Shown here one piece after another: positions 23,599 to 32,734 of a stretch of 48,245 nucleotides of DNA. Source of the stretch: an uncultured Ignavibacteriales bacterium (GTDB lineage: Bacteria > Bacteroidota > Ignavibacteria > Ignavibacteriales > Ignavibacteriaceae). A model generated the notes under the pieces. The model was not told where the DNA came from and made no database searches. It saw only the letters and a program-made list of their open reading frames with translations. The number at the start of each line of letters is the position of its first letter. The stretch's first letter is position 1. Location: NCBI GenBank assembly GCA_903843135.1, contig CAIMOS010000261.1:1-48245 (forward strand), given 5' to 3'. The translations under genes were made by a program, and so were the position numbers.

Positions 23599-23628
23599 AT
23601 CCGGCTAATCTGATCACTAAAAGCTAAA

Positions 23629-26154
23629 TCAAAAACTTATCCGTACTTTGGTCCTGTCGTTATTATGCTCAAATTTGATAACCAGATTTCCGTTGCTTTC
23701 GTCACGGCTAAATGTAAATGAAGCGGGTTTTTCTTCGATTAAAACAGATTTCGGCCTGTCCTGACAGAGTATTACCGTTTCGTTTTTGTGCCCTGTGAAT
23801 GCTCTTAATGATAAAGACATTTTATTGTTGCTTGTTTCAACTGATTCGAGAATGGAATTAGTTGTTTTTACAACCGGCGCCGAAATTTTTCCGGTACCAA
23901 CATTTATTTTCTTCGGATGTGCGATGCTCCCGGGAATTACATATGAAGATACGGGCACCCCGTCATATTCAATATACGCAATTCCCGACTTTACTGTTTT
24001 TACATCCGCTGTTTTGTTATGAATTGTTAACACGAACTCTGCCGACTGCTGATCTTGATTAAGATAAGGCGATAATGTAATGTTCCATTCATTGTCCGCC
24101 ACGCCAAAGAGTGAATACAACGAATATAAATACCAGCCTGCGGCCCACATAAACTGCGGTTTATCAACCGTGCCGTAAGTTTTCGCATCATCTTTGTTGC
24201 CGTTGCGTACTTCATACATAGCCGGCTGGCCGTTCGGCCCGTTCATTATTCCGTCAAGCGTCATTACATTGCGGATGAATTCAGATGCGTCGCCGCGCAT
24301 TCCGCCGGCAATGAGTGAAAGCGCGTACCACGAATTAATGTGCGGCCATATACCGCCGTTGAGATAATAATATTTTGCGCCGGCTTCGTTTCCCGCAAAT
24401 TTCCAGAAATCTGTAAGCTGATGGAAATCCATCGGATAAACAGCATAAACACCGGTCCGCGGATCGAGAAGATATTTTCGCGCTGTTGCGATTGTACTTT
24501 GTGTTTTTGCCTGATCAAGAATTCCGTAATGCGCGGCAAGAAGTGATCCGCTGTACAAATGTTCATCCGGTGAATCCGGGTCGGTGTTGTTCATCAGGTA
24601 ACCGGTTTTAACACTCCACAATTTTTCAATCAGAGCTTTATGCATTTCATCTGCGGTTTTTTCATACCGCAAAGCTGTTTCAGAATCTTTCTTAAGCGCT
24701 GCCGCAACGTACAGGTACGACCGTATCGCCCTGATTGCCAGTAGCGTCATATAACTCCGCTGGCCGTACCGCGAACCGATGTCCCACCAGTCGGGGCGCA
24801 TAGACCACATTAAGTTATCTTCCCCTTTCGTCTGCATCGCCTGTGTCAGCGCTTTTGTAATATAGGGATACAAATATTCGGCCGTCTTTGTATCTGATGA
24901 ATGCTTGAGATATTCCGCGCTTACGATTGTGAACCAAAAATTATTCCAGTTGTCGTGCGCGGCAAATTCCGTTACATATCCCGTATCTTTCCAGTAATAG
25001 GCGTGTGGAATTATTTTTTCTTCGTTGGCGTGTTTTGTGATGAACTGAAGGTCCTGCCTAACACGCGAAAGATCAAATTTAACCGCTGCAAGGTCGGTAA
25101 GAAGAACATCGTGAGTGAAATAAAAATTATATTCGGCTGGACACGGCATAGGCTCGATATCACCGTCAATATAATGTTTGTTAACGGCCAGCATCGCCTG
25201 CGCCCACTTAACCGACCGGTCTAAAACAGTATCGCCCGTCGTGAAGATCCTTGATCCGTAAACTTCTTTAAGAATTGAATTTTCATATTCTGCCGCTTCA
25301 GCCAGATAATTTTTGCTGAGATTTTCCCGCACCGCGGCCTCTCCCCGGCCGGCACTCCCAATAATTTCAGTCAGGTTAACACTTTCATCCGGAGCAATTT
25401 TGAATGTATATATATAGTTACAGGAAGGAGCGCTTACAAATGACCGGTCAGGGTAAAGCGCTGCCAGGCTGTCCTCCGGACCCGCTTCAACTATCTGATA
25501 ATATGGCGGTTCCTGTTTACTTAATACAAATATTTCGGGATTCTGCGTTTCGCCGTCGCCATAAACAGCAACCACTGATTTCCCCCCGTTTTCAGATCTG
25601 ATAAACTCAGGCCTTTGCAGGCGAAAAGAATGGGAAGTTTTCAGATCAAGCGCATAACGGAGATACCAGGTTACATCCTGCGTTTCTTTCGTTAAATTTT
25701 TTACTTCATAGTTTATTACAACCGCGGCGGAAGTGTTCGTAAACCGGTAGCTGACATATATTTGTTTAACCGGGTCTGATTTTTTGAACTTCACGGAATA
25801 AGGAGTAAGTTCATACGCCATACTCTCACCGTTAAGCCATTCTGTCCGGGCGCCGCCAAACTTTATTCCCGCGTCCATTGCGAAAGAAGTATCGCGGAAC
25901 CAGTAATCGGTGCTGTGATCGATGCTGTTTGCCGAGGGATAATAGAAACTCACTCGCTGCGGAATAGGGTGACTGTGGTGAAATGATAAGCCGGCGAAGT
26001 GGCTTCCCACCTCTATCTTCGAGTCTCCGGAGAAAGAGATAGCAATATCATTTTTTGTTTTACTCAGGCCCTGCGCCCGGGTTTGTGAATACAATAAACA
26101 GAGAAAAAGCACAGGCAATAGAAACAATCTTATTACCGCGGCCGGACGGTTCAT
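23629..26154 (-). CDS. Secreted six-hairpin (alpha/alpha)-type glycosidase-like protein
   Basis: An 841 aa exported protein (signal peptide 1-27, ends TRAQ). Residues about 30-290 form a beta-sandwich N-domain; about 300-690 read as an (alpha/alpha)6 barrel similar in layout to amylo-1,6-glucosidase/GH63/GH94-like folds: EYNFYFTHDVLLTDLA near 341-356, HAYYWKD, MWSMRPDWWDIGSRYG near 449-464, WPHINSWYALSLIAGG, and QFMWAAGWYLYSLYSLFG. A short beta domain ends the protein. The exact GH family and substrate cannot be named. It is the last gene of the mannan-type operon, 9 bp after the aldo/keto reductase, so removal of side-chain or terminal sugars from mannan oligosaccharides is plausible. Catalytic acids are not assigned; Asp454 and Asp457 in the RPDWWD motif are candidates. 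Confidence 0.65.
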   Translation of the reverse strand: MNRPAAVIRLFLLPVLFLCLLYSQTRAQGLSKTKNDIAISFSGDSKIEVGSHFAGLSFHHSHPIPQRVSFYYPSANSIDHSTDYWFRDTSFAMDAGIKFGGARTEWLNGESMAYELTPYSVKFKKSDPVKQIYVSYRFTNTSAAVVINYEVKNLTKETQDVTWYLRYALDLKTSHSFRLQRPEFIRSENGGKSVVAVYGDGETQNPEIFVLSKQEPPYYQIVEAGPEDSLAALYPDRSFVSAPSCNYIYTFKIAPDESVNLTEIIGSAGRGEAAVRENLSKNYLAEAAEYENSILKEVYGSRIFTTGDTVLDRSVKWAQAMLAVNKHYIDGDIEPMPCPAEYNFYFTHDVLLTDLAAVKFDLSRVRQDLQFITKHANEEKIIPHAYYWKDTGYVTEFAAHDNWNNFWFTIVSAEYLKHSSDTKTAEYLYPYITKALTQAMQTKGEDNLMWSMRPDWWDIGSRYGQRSYMTLLAIRAIRSYLYVAAALKKDSETALRYEKTADEMHKALIEKLWSVKTGYLMNNTDPDSPDEHLYSGSLLAAHYGILDQAKTQSTIATARKYLLDPRTGVYAVYPMDFHQLTDFWKFAGNEAGAKYYYLNGGIWPHINSWYALSLIAGGMRGDASEFIRNVMTLDGIMNGPNGQPAMYEVRNGNKDDAKTYGTVDKPQFMWAAGWYLYSLYSLFGVADNEWNITLSPYLNQDQQSAEFVLTIHNKTADVKTVKSGIAYIEYDGVPVSSYVIPGSIAHPKKINVGTGKISAPVVKTTNSILESVETSNNKMSLSLRAFTGHKNETVILCQDRPKSVLIEEKPASFTFSRDESNGNLVIKFEHNNDRTKVRISF

Positions 26155-26163
26155 ATTTTCTCC

Positions 26164-27135
26164 TTACCAGGCGTAGGCTTCGGGAGCCTGGTTTCCGGGA
26201 CCCGGGAATATCTCATCGAGTTTTTTCATCGTCGCTTCATCAAGCACTATATCAACTGCGTGAGTGGATTCCCGCATCTGTTCAATTGTCCGCGGCCCGA
26301 TGATGGGCGCGGTAATAACAGGATTCTGCAGCATCCAGGCGAGCGCGATATTGGCAGGGCTTTCGCCGAGGCTTTTGCACAGATTTTCATACGCTTCAAG
26401 TTTTGGCCGCATTGCCTCAATCTTTTTACTCAACTCACCGCGCCTCATCCGTCCGCTGATTTCGTTGGACAGCACTCCGCCAAGCAATCCGCTGCCGAGA
26501 GGGCTCCAGGGAATTATTCCCACACCCATTGCGCGCGAGGCGGGAATGACTTCAAGTTCTATGTGGCGGTTTATAAGACTGTAAATACTTTGTTCAGATA
26601 CCAGGCCCATAAGCCCTTTTGCTTTAGCCGTGTAGTTTGCTTCGACAATGTTCCACGCGGCAAAGTTGCTGCTGCCGGTATAAACTACTTTTCCCGCGGT
26701 GATCAGTTGTCCCATTGCCTGCCACAGTTCTTCCCAGGGGGTTTCCCTGTCGATGTGGTGCATCTGGTAAAGATCGATATGGTCTGTCTGCATACGGCGC
26801 AGGCTGTCCTCGCAGGCTTTTTTTACATTATAAGCCGAAACGCGCCTGTCATTAACGCCCTCTCCCATTTTACCGTATACTTTAGTTGCGATTACAACTT
26901 TCTCGCGTCTGCCTTTCCCCTTCGCGAACCATCTTCCGATCAGTTCTTCAACGTATCCCACCCCTTTTTCGTTTCCGTAAACATTGGCGGTGTCAATAAA
27001 ATTAATGCCAAGACCAAGAGCCTCGTCCAGTATTTTGAAACTGTCTTTATCGCTTGTGAATGACCCGAAGTTCATTGTGCCAAGGCAGATACGGCTTACT
27101 GTCAGTCCTGAGCGTCCAAGGTGTGAGTATTTCAT
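26164..27135 (-). CDS. Aldo/keto reductase
   Basis: A 323 aa NAD(P)H-dependent oxidoreductase of the aldo/keto reductase superfamily, cytoplasmic. The catalytic tetrad is present: Asp48 (NFIDTANVYG), Tyr53, Lys85 (VIATKVYGK) and His126 (DLYQMHHIDR). The C-terminal cofactor-binding region includes IIPWSPLGSGLLGG and APIIGPRTIEQM. It lies 12 bp after the beta-mannosidase and 9 bp before the 841 aa gene, inside the mannan-type operon. It could reduce or oxidise a sugar released by the pathway, but the substrate cannot be inferred from the sequence. Confidence 0.9.
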   Translation of the reverse strand: MKYSHLGRSGLTVSRICLGTMNFGSFTSDKDSFKILDEALGLGINFIDTANVYGNEKGVGYVEELIGRWFAKGKGRREKVVIATKVYGKMGEGVNDRRVSAYNVKKACEDSLRRMQTDHIDLYQMHHIDRETPWEELWQAMGQLITAGKVVYTGSSNFAAWNIVEANYTAKAKGLMGLVSEQSIYSLINRHIELEVIPASRAMGVGIIPWSPLGSGLLGGVLSNEISGRMRRGELSKKIEAMRPKLEAYENLCKSLGESPANIALAWMLQNPVITAPIIGPRTIEQMRESTHAVDIVLDEATMKKLDEIFPGPGNQAPEAYAW

Positions 27136-27147
27136 AATATGATAGTC

Positions 27148-29607
27148 CTATTTTAAGAAGTCGTTAAGAGTATTAATTTTTATTTCTTTTAATTTGGGCG
27201 GATTGTTGTGTTTGGTTTCTACCCGCACAGATACTTTCTCTCCGGGAAGCATTATCATTCCTCTCTGAGAAAACATCAGCTCCTTTCCGGAAAGATCAAC
27301 AAAGAAAGCGGTTTTTTCAGCTTTGATGTGAAAAACATTTTCGTGCTTCTTGTGGATGAGTTTTGTTTTAAGAGAAGTTTTTGGAAATTTAATGTGTTTC
27401 CATCTTTCACCGTTGCAGAGGTTCCTGTGCACAATATTTTTGTCGCGGTCATACAAAGTCGCGACGAATATTTCGTCCCTTGCCTTCATATTTGTATTAT
27501 CCGCGAAATTAATGCCAAGAGTCTCTCCTTCATTCAGAGCTATATCTGTACTTAAAACGGCCAATGGTTTTACTTTGCTGTTTTTCAGCGATACAACTTT
27601 TAATGATCCGGAAAATTTTTGCATTGAGTCATTTACAGCGGTAATGCTTATGCCGGCTTCTTTTTTATTAAAAAACACCCCGGTTGGCGCAAACGCGTTC
27701 TGCACAAAGTAGTATGCGAGTTTTGGGAAGTTCAGCGAGTCGATCAACGACCAGCTGCTTACGGGCCAGCAATCATTTAACTGCCAGATTACGGCTCCGT
27801 TAGTGTGCGGAAACTTCAGCCTCCAGTGTTCCAGGCATTCTTTCAAAGCAAGACCCTGATTCAACTGCGCCAGATATATAAACTCTTCCCATCCGGTGCG
27901 CAAAGGCAGATGTCCGGCAAGGAACCTGATTATTCTCTCATTGCCTTCAATCTGTTTATTATGAAATTCAAAGTCTTTGCTCTGTATTGATCTTTGGCCT
28001 TTTGGGATGTAGTGGTTGAGCGTTTCTCTGTTTGCCGGACCCTGGAAACCGAACTCAGTAACAAACAGGCTGCTATCTTTAACAACTTCGGTATAATCCG
28101 CAAAATTACTCCAGATATTCCATTGATGGCGGTTGCCGCTAAGCATACTGTTCGGGTCAGGACCGTTTCCGAAAGGCGTTGATATCCGGTACGGCGTAAG
28201 CGGATCAAGTTTTTTAAGAAGATCTGGAATTGTGCGGGCATATATATTATGTCCCGGCATATTATTATAACTGGTTTTTTGTTCCATATACCAGATCCAT
28301 TCATTCTCGTTGTTGCCGCACCAGACGGCAAGGGATGGATGCTCCCTTATTCTTTTAATATTATATATTGCCTCTTCGGTTACATTATCAATAAATTCCT
28401 TGTGTTCCGGATAAGCCGCACAGGCAAACATAAAATCCTGCCATACAAGCAGGCCGAGTTCATCACAAATTTCATAAAATATATCATTCTCGTATATACC
28501 GCCGCCCCATACCCTCATAATGTTCATATTGCATTCGGCGGCTTTTGTCAGCAGATACCTGTAATCATCTCCGGCCGGAACCGTTAAAAACGAATGCGCG
28601 GGTATCCAGTTTGCTCCCTTAAGAAAAACCGGTTTGCCGTTTACAATAAAGCGAAAAGTTTCTTTATCGCCATCCTGCAGCTGCAGTTCAATTGTTCTTA
28701 TTCCGGCTTTAATATTTTTTGTTGATAGTGTTTCATCAGCTTTAACCAGCTTTGCTTCAAGAGCATAAAGCTTCTGCTGCCCAATACCGTTGGGGGCCCA
28801 TAGTTTAGGGTCGTTGATTTGCGCGTTCAGCCGGAATGTTTTTTTGCCGTCTGTGTTTATCCGCGTTTGAAATACGGTGTTTTCTCCGTCTGCGATAGAA
28901 ACCAAAAGATCTGTTCCCGTGCCGGCATCTGCAGACAGTTCAACATTCACCTCTGTTTCGGCGGTGCTGTTGCTAATGCTGTTTGTTTTCAGGTACAAGT
29001 ATTCAATCGCAGGGGCGTTAATGTTTTCAAGATAAACATTGCGCCAAATACCGCAAGTTGCGAAAGTGGGACCCCAGTCCCATCCAAAGGAATACTGCGC
29101 CTTTCGTATATAAACCCTCTCAGAATTTAGCGCAACAGGAAGTTTTCCGAATTTTTGTTCCATTTCCTTTGCGTATCTGCCGGGCGAACGGAAAGTGATC
29201 TCAAGTAAATTATCTCCGTCCTTCAAATATTCATTAATCCCGAAAGAATATTTCCTGAACATATTATCGGTCGTGCCGATATGCGCCTTGTTCAGATATA
29301 TTTCGGCAACCGTGTCAAGTCCGTCGAAAACAAGATTTACAGGACGGTCGGCGTTAAAATCCTCAGGGAGGGTAAACTTTGTTTCATAGAGCCAGTCGCA
29401 CTCAGATATCCACTGAAGACTGGTTTCGTTATCGGAATAAAACGGTTCATCAATTAATTTATGCGACAGAAGATCTGTGTGGATAGTACCGGGTACTTCC
29501 GCGTTCCGCTTTTTTGTAAATACACCGGTTTTGCCGGGTATATTGGCGTCATTAGCCGCGGCAAGTGAAAAATTCCAGTTTGCCGTCAGTTCATATTTTA
29601 AATTCAC
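27148..29607 (-). CDS. GH2 exo-beta-mannosidase
   Basis: An 819 aa GH2 enzyme without signal peptide, so cytoplasmic. It should release mannose from the non-reducing end of beta-manno-oligosaccharides. The sugar-binding jelly roll (about 10-195) contains SFGWDWGPTFATCGIWRNV, diagnostic of the beta-mannosidase branch. The TIM barrel (about 320-640) has GANWIPAHSF near 332-341, MRVWGGGIYENDIFYEICDE near 364-383, acid/base Glu434 in WCGNNENEW and nucleophile Glu518 in FVTEFGFQG. The next gene follows after 12 bp, and 2 bp separate it from the upstream 1,038 aa gene. This enzyme is the best evidence that the operon handles beta-mannosides. Confidence 0.92.
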   Translation of the reverse strand: MNLKYELTANWNFSLAAANDANIPGKTGVFTKKRNAEVPGTIHTDLLSHKLIDEPFYSDNETSLQWISECDWLYETKFTLPEDFNADRPVNLVFDGLDTVAEIYLNKAHIGTTDNMFRKYSFGINEYLKDGDNLLEITFRSPGRYAKEMEQKFGKLPVALNSERVYIRKAQYSFGWDWGPTFATCGIWRNVYLENINAPAIEYLYLKTNSISNSTAETEVNVELSADAGTGTDLLVSIADGENTVFQTRINTDGKKTFRLNAQINDPKLWAPNGIGQQKLYALEAKLVKADETLSTKNIKAGIRTIELQLQDGDKETFRFIVNGKPVFLKGANWIPAHSFLTVPAGDDYRYLLTKAAECNMNIMRVWGGGIYENDIFYEICDELGLLVWQDFMFACAAYPEHKEFIDNVTEEAIYNIKRIREHPSLAVWCGNNENEWIWYMEQKTSYNNMPGHNIYARTIPDLLKKLDPLTPYRISTPFGNGPDPNSMLSGNRHQWNIWSNFADYTEVVKDSSLFVTEFGFQGPANRETLNHYIPKGQRSIQSKDFEFHNKQIEGNERIIRFLAGHLPLRTGWEEFIYLAQLNQGLALKECLEHWRLKFPHTNGAVIWQLNDCWPVSSWSLIDSLNFPKLAYYFVQNAFAPTGVFFNKKEAGISITAVNDSMQKFSGSLKVVSLKNSKVKPLAVLSTDIALNEGETLGINFADNTNMKARDEIFVATLYDRDKNIVHRNLCNGERWKHIKFPKTSLKTKLIHKKHENVFHIKAEKTAFFVDLSGKELMFSQRGMIMLPGEKVSVRVETKHNNPPKLKEIKINTLNDFLK

Positions 29608-29609
29608 GG

Positions 29610-32600
29610 TTATTTCAATACCATTATTTTATTTATCTGAACTTTGTCTTTTGACCGGGCAAAAAGAAAATATACGCCGGAAGCAACTGAAGAGATGTCC
29701 GTTATTATTTCTTCGGTTTCGCCCTTTGCAAAGTCTCTGAAGATTGTCTTCACGTTCCTGCCGAGAAGATCTTTCATTTCAATATTAACGATGTCCCCGG
29801 CAGTGGCCTCAATTCTTACTGTGAAATTCTCACTGCACGGATTGGGATATGCAGTAATTTTCAAGCCTGATCTTTTCTTTTGTGCATATCCATCCTCCAC
29901 AGACGTATATATTCCGCACAAACGCTGAATTGAGTCCGGCAGAAGAACGCAGTTGTAAAGCCTGATCTCATCCATAATACCGTTATAGTTATACATTGAG
30001 TTTCCGGGTATTACTTCGCCGATGGTAAGATCAAGATCAGTTGCCAGTATCGGTCCCGACAAAGTTGTTGCCGCTTCCAGAACTCCGTTCACATAAAGCT
30101 CCATACCGAGCCCGTCATACAGCCCTGTAACGTGATATGCGGAGTCAAGTTTAAAAATGGTTTTTGAATCAACATCTCTGATCCCGTTTGCGGTTTTAAC
30201 AGTCCAGCGGATTTTCTTATTTGAAATTGAAAATTTCCAGCGCCTTTCCCAGTTGCCGTGCGAGATGGGATACTGTTCCCGTTCGTAAAAATATTTCGGA
30301 GTCATCCAGAATGCGACAGTAATTGAGTTCGCGAAGTTAAGTTGTGTTGTATTTCTGACCTGCATATATGAAGACGCACCGTCGAATCTCATTGCGCTGT
30401 TTTGGATGCCGTTCCTGTCCGGTACGGGTTGCACACTGTACACGAATGCATTATTGTTATTGCCTGAATTATCAAGGCCATTCCCGTCGCACGGATACCA
30501 GGCAACTAAATTACCCGAGATTGTTGAACCAAAATCACGGACAACCAGGAACGTGCTGTCAACAGCCGTTAAACCGAAGCGGTCCGTTACTCTGCATTCC
30601 ACATAATAATTCCCGGAGGCGCCCGGAGAAACAAACTGTATGTCCGGCCCGTCTCCGGCAAGAACCGCGCCGTTCATCTCCCAATGGTAAATTAATGTGT
30701 CTCCGTCGATATCCGATGCAAGGCATACGGCCCTTACGGATTTATTCAGATCAACTTTATTCGGAGCGGCGTTAATACCGTTAATCAGCGGTGCGTGATT
30801 AATATAATCAACCACCTGAAACACCAGTGTATCTTCTGCGGAAGCGCCGCTGTTATCTTTTACATTACAAATGACCGTGTCATATCCCGTCTGCTGGGAT
30901 GCCCTCCACTGAACGGCCCCAGAACTCCCGGTTAATGTTCCCCGCCCCGCACGCCAGGTGTAAGTAAGAGCGTCTCCGTCTTTATCTTCGGCTGTGCAGT
31001 AAATATTTATCAGTTCCCCCTGCATTATGACTTTCTTTGGCGCATTAAGGCTTTTTATCCTGGGAGGATTATTCCCGGAGTAATGACCGGAGTGGTAATC
31101 GGCTATTATGCCATTTACAAACATTTTATCATACTGATATGTTACGGCGCCGGCTGCGGGAAGAAGAACGAGAACCACCGCATTATCAGCGGGAATGTCC
31201 AAATTGGCGCTGCCTGAAACTGACGCATTCAACACTGTATTGGTGACGGCATCGTAAAGTTTCCACGAGCCTGTTGGCAAATTTACGGCTACTGTTTTGT
31301 TTTGCTGATAGGGATTATAATAAAGATATGTTGGATATGATTCCTGCTTGAGGAAATCTGTTTTAAGCAAATCAAATCTGAGAATGCCTGAAACGTTTGT
31401 CGTGTCCAGCATTGACCCAAGGTAACCGACAGAAGATGAGGAATATAAAGATAAATTCGTTAATCCCCAGTTGCCGTCAACTGCGTCGCCCGTTGCGAAA
31501 GGTGTTTTTCCGTTTTTGGTCTGCCTCATTGCCTCGTGAGCGATATAAGAATTTGGATCATACAGTACGCTCCACTCGCGGCCGTCCTGGTTTTCTGGAG
31601 GAAGATAGTTTGAATAAAACAACCTGCTTGCATTCGCAAGATTGAGGGCCCATTTCCCCAGCGCCCTCGCAAATCTTTCATCATAACGCGCAACCGGAAG
31701 GAGCGCGCCCGCCTGCTGGAATCCGTTCATAATAAACGCGTAACCGTTTGAACCGTTCTCTCCGATCAACCCTGCTACATCATACCCTCCCCAGTTACCG
31801 GTAAATGCACCCCAGGTTCGCAGTGACCCGACGTCGAAAGACCAATTAAGAAATTTTTCTATATTGTATGTTGTTCCGTATTCGGCATTCATAAAAGCAG
31901 CAGCAGCCGTTCCGTAAGGCAACTGTAATTCGTAAGAAGGATTGGAAGTGAGGCTATTTAAAAATTCCAGACTGTGTTCCGCCGCAATTCTATAATTTTT
32001 GTTGCCGGATTGCCTGAATGCTTTTGCTAATATCCAGCCTATCGCTCCCGAAGCCTCGGGCTCAATTACGCCGTTTGTCTGTGGCGTCATTGTTGAAAGG
32101 CTCCAGGCCCGGTAATTCATCTGAGGCAGGCGCCACGGAACATCTGACCCGCCCATTGCCTGCACCGCCTGTGTCCAGCGGTCTGCAACTGTTGTAAACT
32201 GATTTGTAAAATCACCGGTGTTGGGGTAAAGCGACTGCAGCTGGTAAAAATAAATATTCGGCATTGTTTCGTACCACCAGTCGTCTCCGCTGCTTGTCAC
32301 CGGACTGTTGAGATAGACATTCTCATCCGGCCTTTTGTTGAAATAATCTTCGGCCCACAGTACAAAATCGTGTCCGTATTGATTTTTTTTATCGACACCG
32401 GCCAACGATGCGCCGACAATCGCTGGAAGCGCGTTAATTGCTTCTGTGGATGTCGGGCGCGTTGTTCCGACTACCGTGTGAAGGCCAAAAAATCCGTGCC
32501 CGGGGTAATTCACTCCCTGTGAATTAAAAAACACAAGAGGAAGGTACTGTCCCTGGTTTTCGGGATTGAAAACCAGACTGTCATACCCGGCCGCGACCTG

Positions 32601-32726
32601 TTTCCAGTTCCGCATCAGGTAAGGCTGCGGCATTGAAGGCATTGCTTCGATTCTTGTAATGGCAATCTGCTGCGCCTGAATTAAAGCGGATGATAAAAGA
32701 ACTGTAATAAATATCAGCCTGCGCAT
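29610..32726 (-). CDS. Secreted multidomain protein: (alpha/alpha)-type domain, two PKD/Ig-like domains, LamG, T9SS tail
   Basis: A 1,038 aa exported protein (signal peptide 1-18). Residues about 20-530 form a mainly helical domain, tryptophan-rich, with DDWWYETMPNIYFYQLQSLY near 148-167 and GVIEPEASGAIGWILAKAF near 219-237, which looks like an (alpha/alpha)6 glycosidase-type barrel, though I cannot assign a GH family. Two PKD/Ig-like domains follow (about 553-640 and 644-730, each with an ED/SDxDGDxLxYxW motif), then a LamG-like domain (738-940) and a T9SS type A tail (955-1038, AYPNPCSENFTVRI). It is probably a cell-surface enzyme or binding protein acting on the mannan substrate. The function of the N-domain is unknown. 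Confidence 0.65.
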   Translation of the reverse strand: MRRLIFITVLLSSALIQAQQIAITRIEAMPSMPQPYLMRNWKQVAAGYDSLVFNPENQGQYLPLVFFNSQGVNYPGHGFFGLHTVVGTTRPTSTEAINALPAIVGASLAGVDKKNQYGHDFVLWAEDYFNKRPDENVYLNSPVTSSGDDWWYETMPNIYFYQLQSLYPNTGDFTNQFTTVADRWTQAVQAMGGSDVPWRLPQMNYRAWSLSTMTPQTNGVIEPEASGAIGWILAKAFRQSGNKNYRIAAEHSLEFLNSLTSNPSYELQLPYGTAAAAFMNAEYGTTYNIEKFLNWSFDVGSLRTWGAFTGNWGGYDVAGLIGENGSNGYAFIMNGFQQAGALLPVARYDERFARALGKWALNLANASRLFYSNYLPPENQDGREWSVLYDPNSYIAHEAMRQTKNGKTPFATGDAVDGNWGLTNLSLYSSSSVGYLGSMLDTTNVSGILRFDLLKTDFLKQESYPTYLYYNPYQQNKTVAVNLPTGSWKLYDAVTNTVLNASVSGSANLDIPADNAVVLVLLPAAGAVTYQYDKMFVNGIIADYHSGHYSGNNPPRIKSLNAPKKVIMQGELINIYCTAEDKDGDALTYTWRAGRGTLTGSSGAVQWRASQQTGYDTVICNVKDNSGASAEDTLVFQVVDYINHAPLINGINAAPNKVDLNKSVRAVCLASDIDGDTLIYHWEMNGAVLAGDGPDIQFVSPGASGNYYVECRVTDRFGLTAVDSTFLVVRDFGSTISGNLVAWYPCDGNGLDNSGNNNNAFVYSVQPVPDRNGIQNSAMRFDGASSYMQVRNTTQLNFANSITVAFWMTPKYFYEREQYPISHGNWERRWKFSISNKKIRWTVKTANGIRDVDSKTIFKLDSAYHVTGLYDGLGMELYVNGVLEAATTLSGPILATDLDLTIGEVIPGNSMYNYNGIMDEIRLYNCVLLPDSIQRLCGIYTSVEDGYAQKKRSGLKITAYPNPCSENFTVRIEATAGDIVNIEMKDLLGRNVKTIFRDFAKGETEEIITDISSVASGVYFLFARSKDKVQINKIMVLK

Positions 32727-32734
32727 TTATGTTT

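Noticed and set aside
26260-27063. 267-codon plus-strand ORF opposite the aldo/keto reductase
   Set aside because: The opposite strand encodes a complete reductase with all catalytic residues; this is its shadow.
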